64,000 nucleotides of DNA, taken from Megascapheus bottae (lineage: Eukaryota > Chordata > Mammalia > Rodentia > Geomyidae). This document shows positions 47,723 to 58,150 of the stretch, piece after piece; positions within the stretch are counted from its first letter, which is position 1, and each line of letters opens with the position of its first letter. Made by a program: the position numbers and the translations under genes. Below the pieces are notes generated by a model that saw only the letters and a program-made list of their open reading frames with translations, searched no databases and had not been told where the DNA came from. The stretch is taken from assembly GCA_024803745.1 (NCBI GenBank), contig JANJXV010000130.1, forward strand, positions 920,501-984,500. The letters run 5' to 3'.

Positions 47723-48424
47723 GTTGATGTTTTCCTGCCCCACATCCACTTTTTCTTCCTTTCTTCATGGCATCATGTAGCTCTTGGGACACCTTTCCTA
47801 AGTGGACTGACCCCACCCTCAGCTCCAAAAGTGACCTGCTTCAGGTAGAAGGAATTCCATTCAGCTCATGGGCTCAAGGCTCACCATGGGGCATTATTTT
47901 GACCAATGAACACGAACAAGGGATTTCTGGGAAAAGTTTCACCCTCTCAACAGTCTCTTATTTCGGGATGTCATCTGGTCTGTATCCCCTAATGTTCAGG
48001 ACTGCCACATACACTTGGTGGCTAGCCCATGGGTAAAGCCAACATGGGGCAAAACAAAAGAGAGACACTGAAACAAAATTGCAAACTCTGGGTCCTCTGA
48101 TCCCCTGCATCAGCCTACACAGAAGAAGGAATCTTGTCTGAGTTTCCTGTTCCAGATAGCAATAAATGACATCATCATTTGAAATATCTGAACTTGCCAT
48201 TTCTGTCAAAAGCATCTGATCTCAGAGCATTCTCGATTATGAAGTGACACATACATCGTTCGTTTCCAGTCAACTGTTGTGCCCGGCAACTTCACTAACA
48301 AATGATTAGCTCTTGTCACAAATGTCTTCTTTTCTAGCCTCTTTTCTAGCCAGATCACTGCTTGCAGTATTTGTTTTTCTTCAAATGGCAGCAATGATTT
48401 ATAAAAATAGTAACATCCCATACT
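47723..48424. other. Unannotated stretch
   Basis: No feature was recognised. Confidence 0.4.
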
Positions 48425-48600
48425 ACTTATGGGCCAGACTCAATTTTATGTATACAGCATATTGAATCTTCACAATAACCACGTAACATGGATATTATCA
48501 TCACCTCCATGGCTAGAATGAGGCTCAGAGAGATCAAATGCTTTTTCCCTGAGGTCACACAAATGGTAAGTGACAGGGACTAAAGTTCACAGCAGAAAGG
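48425..48600 (+). mobile_element. MIR SINE
   Basis: 'TTGAATCTTCACAATAACCA', 'GGATATTATCATCACCTCC', 'AATGAGGCTCAGAGAGATCA' and 'CTGAGGTCACACAAATGGTA', then 'AAGTGACAGGGAC', are the MIR landmarks in order. Confidence 0.88.
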
Positions 48601-49079
48601 AGAGGAAGATCACCAAGAAATTTAATCTACTCCACATCCCCCCCCAACCATGTAGAAATTAAATCTAGCCCTTCTTCATCTCCCCTAGCAGCTAAGCAAA
48701 GTAGAAGGAAGAGAGGAGGAACTGCCATAAAAGTGAAGAGGGAAATGATGTGGCAGCCAGAGATGTGAGCGGGACATATCCTCTTACATGGGGACTCAAT
48801 TGGCTACCTGCAAACTAGAGATGCGAAGCCACAGCTACGAGGCAAGATTATTGTCTGGTCTAAGGAAAACAATTCACATTCGATGTGTGGCCTGGAGCCT
48901 CAGAAAACTATGGGAGATGAATCATGATAGTACACGAGCCTTATTTTACCTTCCTCCCTGCTTACTGGTCACCTGCTTTGTCTCATTTAGTGATGACATG
49001 CAAACGAAGCAAGACCTGACAGATTGCCTGAATGCCAACCAAATTGGCACTTATCACTTCAATTTAAATCCCCTTTCCT
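48601..49079. other. Unannotated stretch
   Basis: No feature was recognised. The 97-codon plus frame at 48788-49081 shows no domain. Confidence 0.4.
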
Positions 49080-49250
49080 AGCTCTCCCCACTGAGGAGTC
49101 TGATGATAAGTCTCTTCTAGGTCTTCATTTCATAAGCAGGGCCAATTTGACTCATTATCTCCCTGTCAGCACAAAGATAATGAAAACCAGATGTCATCAC
49201 TGACTTATCCCTGGCTCAGAACACAATCTGGGATGGAGAGAGAAAGTGAA
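49080..49250. promoter_or_regulatory. Candidate conserved non-coding element
   Basis: Repeat-free, with several GATA-like cores (TGATGATAAG, AAAGATAATG, GACTTATCCC on the opposite strand) and a TGACTCA AP-1-like site overlapping 'TTTGACTCATTATC' (about 49148). The call rests on motif density only. Confidence 0.25.
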
Positions 49251-50842
49251 GGGTGAATTCCCTGGTGGGCAAGCTGTTAACCTTGAAGACAAAATTCAAG
49301 GATTCTGAGACACGCCCAGCCCTCACTAAAGGCTGTCCATCTCTGGCAGCTCCTGGGCAATTCGGGTAAGGACCACGGAAGCCAGGACACAAACAGTACA
49401 GCCAAAAGAGCTTTGGATAAACAATATGATACGAGACACTATCAAATAACATATACAACACACACACAAGGGTAAAAAAAATCAAGTGCATCATGGAAGG
49501 GGTTGGGGGGGATTGTTTTTCTCCTATTAGCTTTGTTGATAAAATAAATAACTTTTGTTTTAAAGTGTGTTTGCTGTGCAAGTATCCTAAAGTTTCTTTC
49601 CATCTTTTGAGTTCAGGATTCTTCAAAGATGGCACATGATCTTGTCCGCTATGCAGAGTAAGGGAACAGTGCTAAAAAGTCATTAATATCTTTGAGGGAG
49701 TAGATTTAGCAGGCGCTTGAAATGGCCTTTCAAGAGCTTGCCTTTCTTCTGTTCCCTCTCTCCTCTGTCTCTGGCTCTGTTTGTCTAGCTCTCTCATCAT
49801 CATCCTGTGGCAATACCTCAGGTGAGAAGACAACACTGCTGTTCTGACACTGAATGTCTTCATCCAGCCGAACATGCACCCAGGTCCCTGCCCTCCCCTC
49901 TTCCTCCCCCTGGCCAGAACACTTGATAGACCTCACAAGAGAAAAAAAATGGTGTTATTATTCAGCCGCTTGAAGTAGCCAGTCTCTTCCAAACCATTTC
50001 ATCCGTCACATCTTCTCGACTGTCAGAAAAAGACATATTGCAAACAATAGCAATTTTGTCCTTTGTGAGGGGGGAAAAATAAAAGAATTGTAAAGGTCTG
50101 TCCATATCCATGGGAACCTTTGTTGTCAAGGGCACTGCATGTTTTGGGGCCTCCTATCTCAGTGTTCCTGATGGGCTGCAGGGGAAAAGGTGGGCTCCAA
50201 CATCACAGCTAGGTTCAGCGCAGAAGCAAGAGACAAGATGAAAAGGCCATCACAAATGAGGGAGTCTGGCCCATTTCTCTGAGCTGTGGAGTGCCAACTA
50301 CAGAAACATGGCAGACAGAAGTCATTCCTGAAGAAAATCACTACGGAAACTCTTGCACTCGTTCAATTGGGAGGGATCCATTCTCTCAACCAGATGGCAT
50401 CTTTGGTTGTTTAAAGGGTGGCAAGCAGGATTCCACACAAAACTTTAATAACAATGCCTTTGGCCAGCAGCAATGAAAAGGGATTTTTTTTTAATTTAAA
50501 GGGCTACTGGGTTAAGAAACTCACTTCCAGTGGGTTTGTTGCAATGGGGGAACTATGGCAGAACCTGGAAGTTGGTCTACCTGACGTCCTCATGGGCTTC
50601 TGAGATAACACTTGTTTAGAAGAAGGGAAGGCCTGGCAGCCAAAGCTTCAGCTCTGTTGATGTCAGGTTTTCATGTGGCAACAGATTTCCCCATGGCAGT
50701 TCAAGGCCATTCAAGTCTTATTTTCAATCCAGTCCTTTGATTTTATTTTTCTCATCGATGCCCAGTGTATATGTCTGTAGCATGCTCATATGTGTGTGTG
50801 TATATTTCTGCACACATACACAAAGAATTCATGCATGTGTGT

Positions 50843-50844
<2 letters not shown>
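49251..50844. other. Unannotated stretch
   Basis: No repeat family was recognised. The minus frame of 139 codons (49216-49635) has no domain. Confidence 0.4.

Positions 50845-50893
<49 letters not shown>
50845..50893. repeat. (CA)n microsatellite
   Basis: About 24 uninterrupted CA units. It is preceded by shorter TG and CA alternations (50787-50845), so TG and CA blocks lie in inverted arrangement. Confidence 0.98.
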
Positions 50894-50896
<3 letters not shown>

Positions 50897-52268
50897 CCCT
50901 TGCACCAACAAGCACTCATAATGTTCCCCTCTCTTGTTCCTCCCACCTCTGTACACATCAGCCTAACTTATAACTTCCATTTCAAGGCTGGACAACTTTC
51001 TTTGGTTCCCTAAAGCTACCCAGGTGGCAGGTAAGAAATATCCAAGAATTTGAGTTCCTAAAAGCTGTTCTCAGCCACCAGGACAGTTGGGGACTGGGTT
51101 TATCAATAGCCCAGGAAGCAAAAAATCAATGGCAAAGTGACAATAAACAACTACACACACCTATCAAGCTGGCCAATCAGAGATACCTCTTCAAATGAGC
51201 TACAAATGATTGGCTTCAGGGAAGAACACGGGATATAAGCTGGACTAGTCAGACTTCTTTGTGGGTCTTCTAATTTGAATATAAGGAGTTGGGGTGGGGA
51301 TTTTTTGCCAAACTGGTCAAATAGAAATTTGATGTAGCCAGTCATAGGGAGCCTGAATTAAGAGATATAGAAAGACTCCCTGCCAATCCCCCCAAAAACT
51401 GTTCCTTCATCCCTCTTTCCTATATCCAGGTACTTCCTTTATGTACCTCTTTTTGCTTAAGCCTGTTTCAGATAGACTTGGTCACTTATAACTCCTGCAA
51501 CCCCAGCAGGTCTTTCCAAGGAAAATGTTAAGCTTCTTTAGGCCGAACCACAGCGTTCTGTGCCAACGTATCTTTGTCCCAATAGGATATATTTAGAATT
51601 AAAGGATGGAAATTTATTTTGGGTATGGTCTCCCAGATTTATGGAGGTTGAGAAGCCCCACAGCCAGCCACCTGCAAACTGGAGAATAAGACAAACCAGT
51701 GCCAAAATTCTGTCCATGTACAAAGAAAACAGCACTTGTGTCCAAAAGCTGAATGTCCTCGACCAAGAAGAGAGAGAAAACAAAATCTCCCTTTCTTCCT
51801 TTTGTTCCTCTCCAGGGTCCCTCTGTGGACTGAATAATGTTCACCCGCATGCATGAGAAAGGGTCTTCTTAAGTCAGTCCACTGATTTAAACTGGAATTG
51901 CCTCTGGAAAAACGTCCATAGACACATGTGGGAAGGATGCCATCTCATCTGACTTGGCGTGCCTATGGCCAGTAAAATTGATAATGAAGTTGATTGTCAT
52001 ATGTTGAAAAGACCACAAAAACACAGTGATCCACTAGCCAAACCTGGAAGAGATTGAAGCATGATGTAGCTGATGCCTAGAAGGAAGAATTTCAGATACA
52101 CAAGGATGCTTGTAAAAAACAACTTCCTACCTGTGTTTTGAAAAGTACTCCCCTTTAAAAATAAAATGACAGGAAGTGCTCACTGTGAAGGTGTCGGGAG
52201 AAACTAGTTAATTATCTCTCCCTTTCTCTGTCTCTCTTTCCCTCTCCTCCCACCCTCTCTGAGATAGG
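50894..52268. other. Unannotated stretch
   Basis: No family was recognised. Overlapping small frames on both strands at 51540-51860 look like chance. Confidence 0.4.
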
Positions 52269-52375
52269 ATCTTGCATCTTTACTATCATGACCAAATACA
52301 TTCTGCTTACAAAGCATGATGACAAAGAAGCAAAGCAGAACGTATTTGGTCCAAGAAGTAATAGAAGACAAAGAT
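52269..52375. repeat. Long imperfect hairpin (miRNA-like or MITE-like)
   Basis: The inner arms 52290-52308 and 52333-52351 are 19 bp long and complementary except at one position (ATACATTC versus ATACGTTC), around a 24-nt loop. Outside them, CTTTACTATCAT pairs imperfectly with GAAGTAATAG and ATCTT with AAGAT, extending the stem to about 40 bp. No mature microRNA or transposon family was recognised. Confidence 0.6.
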
Positions 52376-53559
52376 AAAAATCAACTGAAGACCTCTGCCC
52401 CTCTTTTTCTCTCACACACACACACACCTCAAATACTCCCCTCAGATAGACCCAAGCACAACAGATGTACAACTGCTAATGATGCTCACTAACACAAGCT
52501 TCTATTCAAAGGCTTTCAACCCAAGTATTGATGTGACACACCCCTGTTCACACATGCGTACATATTCTTATGTGTCTGAGTACATCTGTGAAAAGCAAGC
52601 AAATCTACTCAGGTGCTTACGAATACATCCAAACGCAAAACTTACATGTGCCTGCCCTAAGGAGCTCACATACTCACAAATGCACACATGATACAAACAA
52701 ACCTATAACTTAACAGCAAAGTTGTGATTTGCATGCATCTAGGCTTGCCCTTAAATCCTGAGATACACAGACATCTGAAGACATGAGACAGGCCCACATA
52801 CGTGAATACATATTCAACTAGGGATGTAGACATACAATACACACAATCTCACTACCTCCTGGTACACACATCACACAGACACAATCACTGTACCAGCATG
52901 CATGCGTGTGCACACACACACACAAGTTCATATTGCTTCCTGAATGACCTAAACAACAGAAATATAATTATTAAAAGGTTAGGCATGCATTTTGCTTCTG
53001 CTTTGTGGCTTTTTTTTCTGCTCTTAAATAGAAAAATCAATCATATCAAAGCGAGGGAAGTAGTAATAAAATAAGATGCAGGCTGCTTGAAACTAAAGGC
53101 CTGGTGTCCATGTCTGTGAAGAAAAGGAGGCTGAGGTCGGGTTCTACCCGGAACTAACTGGCTGGGGGATGGGAGGGTTTCATCAATTTCTGGCCAGAGG
53201 GAGTCATTCGGTCCCACACCTTCATATTAATTGCATCTCACATTTGTGATTCCTTTTAACTTTTGGGAGGAGTGGAGGGGTGGAAGACTCTCTTTCAAGT
53301 CTGCATTCCCTTTGGATTCTCCCATCTCACACAGGGGTGAGGGGTGCAGTTGAAGAGGTCTGTGGTAGTACGTGCCTATCTGCAGTCTAAGACCTGCCGT
53401 ACTGGGCTCCCTTCATTCCTTCACCCCCAAAACAACCCACATACTCCAAGAAGACATTTTGATTGACTCAGAAAATGGGTTGCAATTTGACCCAATGAGA
53501 TGAGCAGCAACTAACTGCTTACAGGAAGTGGGCTTTCTTGCTCTATGGGTAGCTCTGCC
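52376..53559. other. Unannotated stretch, partly CA-biased
   Basis: 52,410-52,920 is rich in CACA, ACAT and CATAC words (a degenerate CA-type region). Nothing else was recognised. Confidence 0.45.
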
Positions 53560-53738
53560 ATAGTGTGAAGCCAGTCTGGGCAGGAGTGAGACTCTTACCT
53601 CAGATTAACCACCAAAAAAAAAAGCCAAAAGTGGAGATGTGGATCGAGTGGTAGAGTGCCAGGCTTCAGAAAAAAAAAAAGTTCAAGGACAGCACCCAGG
53701 CTCTCAATTCAAGCCTCAGGTCCAGCATGTATGCATGT

Positions 53739-53741
<3 letters not shown>
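53560..53741 (+). mobile_element. B1-ID type composite SINE, 5'-truncated
   Basis: It starts within the head ('GTGAAGCCAGTCTGGGCAGG'), then the linker 'CTCAGATTAACCACC', and ID-like 'AGATGTGGATCGAGTGG' with two internal A-runs. The tail grows into the CA array. Confidence 0.88.

Positions 53742-53786
<45 letters not shown>
53742..53786. repeat. (CA)n microsatellite in a SINE tail
   Basis: About 22 CA units directly following the SINE's 3' end. Confidence 0.97.
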
Positions 53787-53788
<2 letters not shown>

Positions 53789-53793
53789 AGTGA

Positions 53794-54001
53794 AACATTT
53801 TTTTTTTGCCAGCCCTGGGCTTGAGCTCAGGGCCTGAGCACTGTCCTTGGACTTTCTCAAGGCTAGAGCTCTACCACTTGAGCCTCAGCACCACTTCCGG
53901 CTTTTTTTCTATGTATGTGGTACCGAGGAATTGAACCCGGGTCTTCATGCATGCTAGGCAAGCACTTTAACCACTAGGCCAAACTCCCACCCAACATTTT
54001 T
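53794..54001 (-). mobile_element. ID-dimer SINE with short TSD
   Basis: Well-preserved body (about 53803-53992): 'GCCAGCCCTGGGCTTGAGCT', 'CTCTACCACTTGAGCCTCAG', 'GTACCGAGGAATTGAACCCG', 'TTTAACCACTAGGCCAAACT'. AACATTTTT lies on each side. It shares diagnostic bases (CACTTTAACCACTAGG) with the copy at 45040, so both probably come from one subfamily. Confidence 0.94.
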
Positions 54002-54481
54002 AATTCTCTATTTTTATACAAAATAAACTTTTAATTCAGTAGAAGCTATATTTTAAATTCTGAGTGTAGGTCTCTTTCCTTGATGATGAACATACAGAGG
54101 GGTGTTGTCCCACATGTGAGTTCTTGGCCATGTTATCAGAGGGTAAAGAAACAATTCGATAAGCACTTTATCCTTAAACTATCACATCTAGTGCATTACA
54201 CACATTTCCCATGGATGATACTTGCAACCTCCCATGGGTTGGTGGAGACATCATTCCATCTTGAATCTCGGAGCGCTTGTAAAATCTCTCTTGCAGTTAA
54301 AGCAACCTGAATTGGGTTTTCAACTCCCTCCAGGCATCAGATATCGGATATGAAATTGGTATTAACTCTGAACTAGGTTGAAAGTTTCCTTTTGAAACTT
54401 TCAAAAGAGAAGGAGATGCAAACTTGAAAACCCAGGTTTTTTTTTCACTGCCTCACCCTTAAGCAATCCCAACCAGTTGGC
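54002..54481. other. Unannotated stretch with one palindrome
   Basis: Contains the inverted repeat at 54378-54404, listed separately. Nothing else was recognised. Confidence 0.4.
54378..54404. repeat. Perfect inverted repeat, 11-bp arms, 5-nt loop
   Basis: TTGAAAGTTTC (54378-54388) and GAAACTTTCAA (54394-54404) flank CTTTT. The GAAA/TTTC spacing resembles interferon-response-type half sites, but this is only a sequence resemblance. Confidence 0.92.
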
Positions 54482-54560
54482 TAGTGTTCGTTGTCATTTT
54501 ACAGATGAGGAAACTGATTCTCAGGAAGGTAGTTAGTAGAGGAAGCCACAACTTCTACCT
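54482..54560 (+). mobile_element. MIR SINE fragment
   Basis: 'TCATTTTACAGATGAGGAAA' followed by 'CTGATTCTCAGGAAGG' is the MIR core, well preserved. Confidence 0.85.
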
Positions 54561-55090
54561 CATTTTAATTCTAAAAAGGCATGATTTTCTTTTTTACCTT
54601 ACTGTACCGGAGTCCATAAACAAACACCACACACCACAAGAAATGTGGAGTTCAGACAATAAGGAAGCGAACCAGAGGTGAAACCAAAGGCTCTCCTCTC
54701 TCACTGACTTCAACACACTGAACTCTCATGCTCCCTGAACCTTCTGGAGACTCCAGCCCATGCATGACCTCTTCCAGGCCAACTCCTTAACCTGAAGACC
54801 GCTCTTGAGGAATTGTGTGCTTCGTTTTGATGGGGGTACCCTCACTTGGTTCCTGGGGACATGGATGATAAGGAGATACAAATGCACCGATTTCAAATTC
54901 CAGCCCTCCCTCCTCCCCAGATCTCTCACCTTGCTTCACAGATGTTTACAAGATGCTGGACTAGTACAGAGTGGCAAGGGGTGGGGTGTGCCTCACCAGC
55001 TGCTGCTCACGTAGGACATTTTTTTATTCCATAGAGAAATGCATTTAGGGGGTATATGAAGGGCCCTTCAAGTAATCTACATATACTAAG
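54561..55090. other. Unannotated stretch
   Basis: No feature was recognised. Confidence 0.4.
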
Positions 55091-55153
55091 GGGTATGAGT
55101 GTGCGTGCATGCGTGTGTGTGCGTGCATGCGTGTGTGTGTATACACGAGTGTG
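55091..55153. repeat. TG/CG alternating tract
   Basis: Two copies of GTGCGTGCATGCGTGTGTGT lie in tandem, an alternating purine-pyrimidine tract with CG steps that favours Z-DNA. Confidence 0.9.
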
Positions 55154-55559
55154 TCATGGGGGTGGAAACTAATAGCAATAGAACATCTGGAGCCCTCAAA
55201 ATGGTATTCTTGTTCTTAGTTATTTATTTGCCTCACAGTTGCTAGCTAGGTACTCAACTGCTGGGGTCATGCGTGCCTCCAGCTCATTCATGTGCTGGTT
55301 ACTGGTCAACATTGGGTCCTACATTAAGTCAGGGGCCTGCCCAAGTTGTGATACTCCACTGTGCACTTGCCTAGGGTCCCTGGCGATGAGAGGAAGTATC
55401 ATACCCAGCTACAGTGCTGAATAAGTGAGTGAATGAATGAATGAATCTCTACTGATGCTCAATGAAGGAAAACTGATGGTTTTAAAGCAAACCTAAATGG
55501 CTCAAATGGGGGTGCCAAATGTGTGCCACTGACTGAGATACTCAGGAACTCTTTCCAAT
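55154..55559. other. Unannotated stretch with (TGAA)n
   Basis: A short GTGAATGAATGAATGAAT run at 55428-55445 resembles an L2 tail but has too little beside it to call. Confidence 0.4.
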
Positions 55560-55640
55560 CTGGCTGGCCTTTTATATCAATTTCCTGATCTCCGCCTCTT
55601 AAGTAGCTAAATTTACAGGCATGAGCCATGCCCATCTCAA
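55560..55640 (-). mobile_element. B1/7SL-derived SINE fragment
   Basis: 'TCTGGCTGGCCTTTTATATC', 'CTCCGCCTCTTAAGTAGCTA' and 'TTTACAGGCATGAGCCATG' form a reverse-complement B1 arm. Confidence 0.8.
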
Positions 55641-56144
55641 AATGGTGTTCTTAGTGTGTGATTGAGCCTAAGAAGACATCCAGGAAATAGCAAGGCTGAG
55701 ATAATGTGGGCAGATAAAGGGGTTCAAGCGAGGGTCCCAATTCCCCAAGGCCAGGTACACTTACCAAAATACGATTCCAATAAAGGAGGATATTTGATTC
55801 CAACAAAAAAATTGCCTTTGCTGTTCAGTGAGGTAAAACTGATTCTTTTAAACTGAAGTGGCTAGACGTGGGCTGCATCGTCAGCCCTTTGCCTTTGCCT
55901 TTATTCATTCATCATTCACTTATTCAGAAACTTTTTTTTCCTGTACGTTAAATCTGTTCCTAGGAATAGAGACAAACTGCTAGCCCTGTAGCCATGTAAT
56001 GATTTGGAATGTTTGCAATGGTTTCAAATTATTTCATTGGGATTTTTATAAGCCAGGGAAGCTGTGTTCCAATGTCTAAAAAAGTAGGCAACAAAATCAC
56101 ATCGCATGAATTTTAAAAGTTATTCCACCACTCATTCACAAAGA
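55641..56144. other. Unannotated stretch
   Basis: No feature was recognised. Confidence 0.4.
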
Positions 56145-56300
56145 GCCTCCATTTCCACATCTGCTAAGCAAGCAAATGAAAATTCCCCAGGGTGGTAGTA
56201 AGGATTAAATAGTAAACAACAACCATTCAGTGTTAGCAGTGTGCTTAGTTATAATAAGTACTTAACTTTTAGTTATTACTACCCACTAGAATATTCTACC
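56145..56300 (-). mobile_element. MIR SINE
   Basis: 'CCTCCATTTCCACATCTGCT', 'GGTGGTAGTAAGGATTAAAT', 'AGCAGTGTGCTTAGTTATAA' and 'TAAGTACTTAACTTTTAG' follow a reverse-complement MIR. Confidence 0.85.
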
Positions 56301-56586
56301 TGAATACAAGTTGCTTCTCAGCACTTGGTCTAGAGTGACAAATGTTAGTCCTAACTCTCAAATACAAGCTCTTTATTTTCTAATGAGGAGCTTTGCTAAA
56401 AGAAAAAATAAAATGAAAAGAAATCCCATGGAAGGAAAAGTGACGGTTCTTCATTTAAATCTAGGAAAGCTTGATTAAGTCTCTTATAAGGCAGGAAAAC
56501 AAAGGGCACATGAGGATGAATAAGAATAAACCCAAAATGGCACATGTTTTCTCTAGATCTTCATAGATGGATATGAGAAACTGCTA
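56301..56586. other. Unannotated stretch
   Basis: No feature was recognised. Confidence 0.35.
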
Positions 56587-56806
56587 AGGACTGAGGCATT
56601 TTTATTTATTTATTTTTTTATTGTAATTAGTAAAAGGGTCACATGATATTTGCCAGATAGAAGGTGCATTAATTCACATACATTGATACCCTTTCACATG
56701 TCTTGGTACCCATTTCTCTCCCCCCCCACACCCCCTACCCGTCTTGGTTTTCCCCCCTTCCCTATCAAATTTCAAATATCCAAATACAAATAGGACTGAG
56801 GCATTT
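56587..56806 (-). mobile_element. Short L1 3' UTR insertion with perfect TSD
   Basis: The body (56602-56791) reads poly-T, 'TATTGTAATTAGTAAAAGGG', 'TTTGCCAGATAGAAGGTGCA', 'CCTTTCACATGTCTTGGTAC', a C-rich tract, then 'CAAATATCCAAATACAAAT'. Identical AGGACTGAGGCATTT copies lie at 56587-56601 and 56792-56806. The insert is only about 190 bp, extremely 5'-truncated, and is the cleanest L1 insertion in the window. Confidence 0.95.
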
Positions 56807-57095
56807 ACACATAGACTAGAGCTTGAGACCCTTAGGGGAGGAACCCTAAGGTGTAACTTCTCTGAACACTATAGACACTTATTGAAATACTATTTAAGGA
56901 AATGGAAACATGTTGTTGATATTGGTAGTGGTGGTACTGGTATTTGATTTTACTTTCATTTTTTTCTGGGGGGAGTAGAGAGGGATTGTAAAAAGGGAGA
57001 GAGAGAGAATGAGCAAATCCAACTATACTATTCAGTATACACTATGCGGAAAATGACCTATGAACTAGTGGGTGGGGATGGCAGGGGGAAACTGA
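56807..57095. other. Unannotated stretch
   Basis: No feature was recognised. Confidence 0.35.
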
Positions 57096-57222
57096 GGAAA
57101 GGGGAGGAAAGGGAAGGGAAGGGAAGGGAAGGGAAGGGAAGGGAAGAGAAGGGAAGGGAAGGGAAAGGAAGGGAAAGGAAAGGAAAGGAAAGGAAAGGAA
57201 AGGAAAGGAAAGGAAAGGAAAG
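57096..57222. repeat. (GGGAA)n / (GGAAA)n pentanucleotide array
   Basis: GGGAA units (about 57110-57165) change to GGAAA units (about 57166-57222). The GGGAA part has many G3 runs spaced by two A's, a G-quadruplex-compatible pattern. The repeating five-residue frames are artefacts. Confidence 0.98.
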
Positions 57223-57405
57223 GGCTGAGAATGTGGCCTGGTGGTAGAATGCTGGCCTAACATGCACGAAACCCTGGGTTTGATAACTCAGTACCACATC
57301 AACGGAAAAAGCCAGATGTTACTTTGTGGCTGCAGTGGTAACCTTGAGCACAAAGAGTCTCAAGGCCCAGGTCCTGAGTTCAAACCCAAGGACAGTCCCA
57401 CAACT
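57223..57405 (+). mobile_element. ID-dimer SINE
   Basis: 'GGCTGAGAATGTGGCCTGGT' (A box region), 'CCCTGGGTTTGATAACTCAG' (diverged B box), then the second unit 'TTGTGGCTGCAGTGGTAACC' and 'GTCCTGAGTTCAAACCCAAG'. It abuts the pentanucleotide array on its 5' side. Confidence 0.88.
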
Positions 57406-57539
57406 ACTACTTGGCCACCGGGGTTAAGTTTTGAACACCACCTGACTCCAGAGTTTTGTGTTCCACCCTGGGCACCAATTCTTCGAATCTTAATTAAATG
57501 GTTGTAAATCTGTCAGGGAAGCAAATCACGTGGCCTTCG

Positions 57540-57612
57540 GCACAATGCCGAAACGACACCTGACACATAGTAGATGTCTAAGACACAATGAATGAGTGAA
57601 TGAATGAAATAC
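57540..57612 (+). mobile_element. L2 LINE 3' terminus
   Basis: 'CACCTGACACATAGTAGATG' followed by TCTAAGACACAATG and a GAATGAGTGAATGAATGAAA tail match the L2 end. Confidence 0.75.
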
Positions 57613-57884
57613 AGACTCCACGAGTACTTCTTCCTCCTCCTCTACGACCTCTAAGGAAGTAGTGAGGCTTGGATTCTCATGCCTTCTCTTTGAATCTGAA
57701 TTTTCTTTTGTTCTTTGCATCCAATCTGTCCAAATGACATGCAAGCGTGGCTCCGTCCGTGAAGAATTCAGATCCTTAGATTTTAAAACAAACACTGTCT
57801 CCCCTAAATCACTGCAATGGATTTGCCTGGGAAAGTGTGTGTCAGAGGGGTCTTTGCCCCCTTTGTGACTGCTACGGCCATGAG
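57613..57884. other. Unannotated stretch
   Basis: No feature was recognised. Frames of 122 codons (minus) and 68 codons (plus) overlap here, with no domain. Confidence 0.4.
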
Positions 57885-58090
57885 AAAGCTTCACTGGTGA
57901 TTACAGGATATTTGAGCCCTGGGATTATCTGGTGATTAGACTCCTTCTGGTGGCAAAGCTGTCTCCTAACAAGATTAATTTGGGGGCAACAAGAGGGTAA
58001 TTATTAATGTATCCGGAAGGCGGCTCCAAGCACTGTTTCCCCAATGAGAGCAGATCTTTGTTTATTTATAGCTTCCTCTCAGGAGGAACA
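57885..58090. promoter_or_regulatory. Candidate conserved non-coding element
   Basis: Repeat-free, with several homeodomain-like cores: two GGGATTATC/GTGATTAG-type sites, AAGATTAATTTG, and GGTAATTATTAATG, within about 120 bases. The call rests on motif density only. Confidence 0.35.
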
Positions 58091-58097
58091 TGGTACA

Positions 58098-58150
58098 GGG
58101 AGAGGGAGGGAGGGAGGGAGAGAGGAAGAGACAGAGAGAGAGAGAGAGAA
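58098..58150. repeat. GA-rich repeat
   Basis: GGGA then GAGA units. Confidence 0.95.

Noticed and set aside
57042..57297. Frames with five-residue periodicity on both strands
   Set aside because: They are translations of the GGGAA/GGAAA array.
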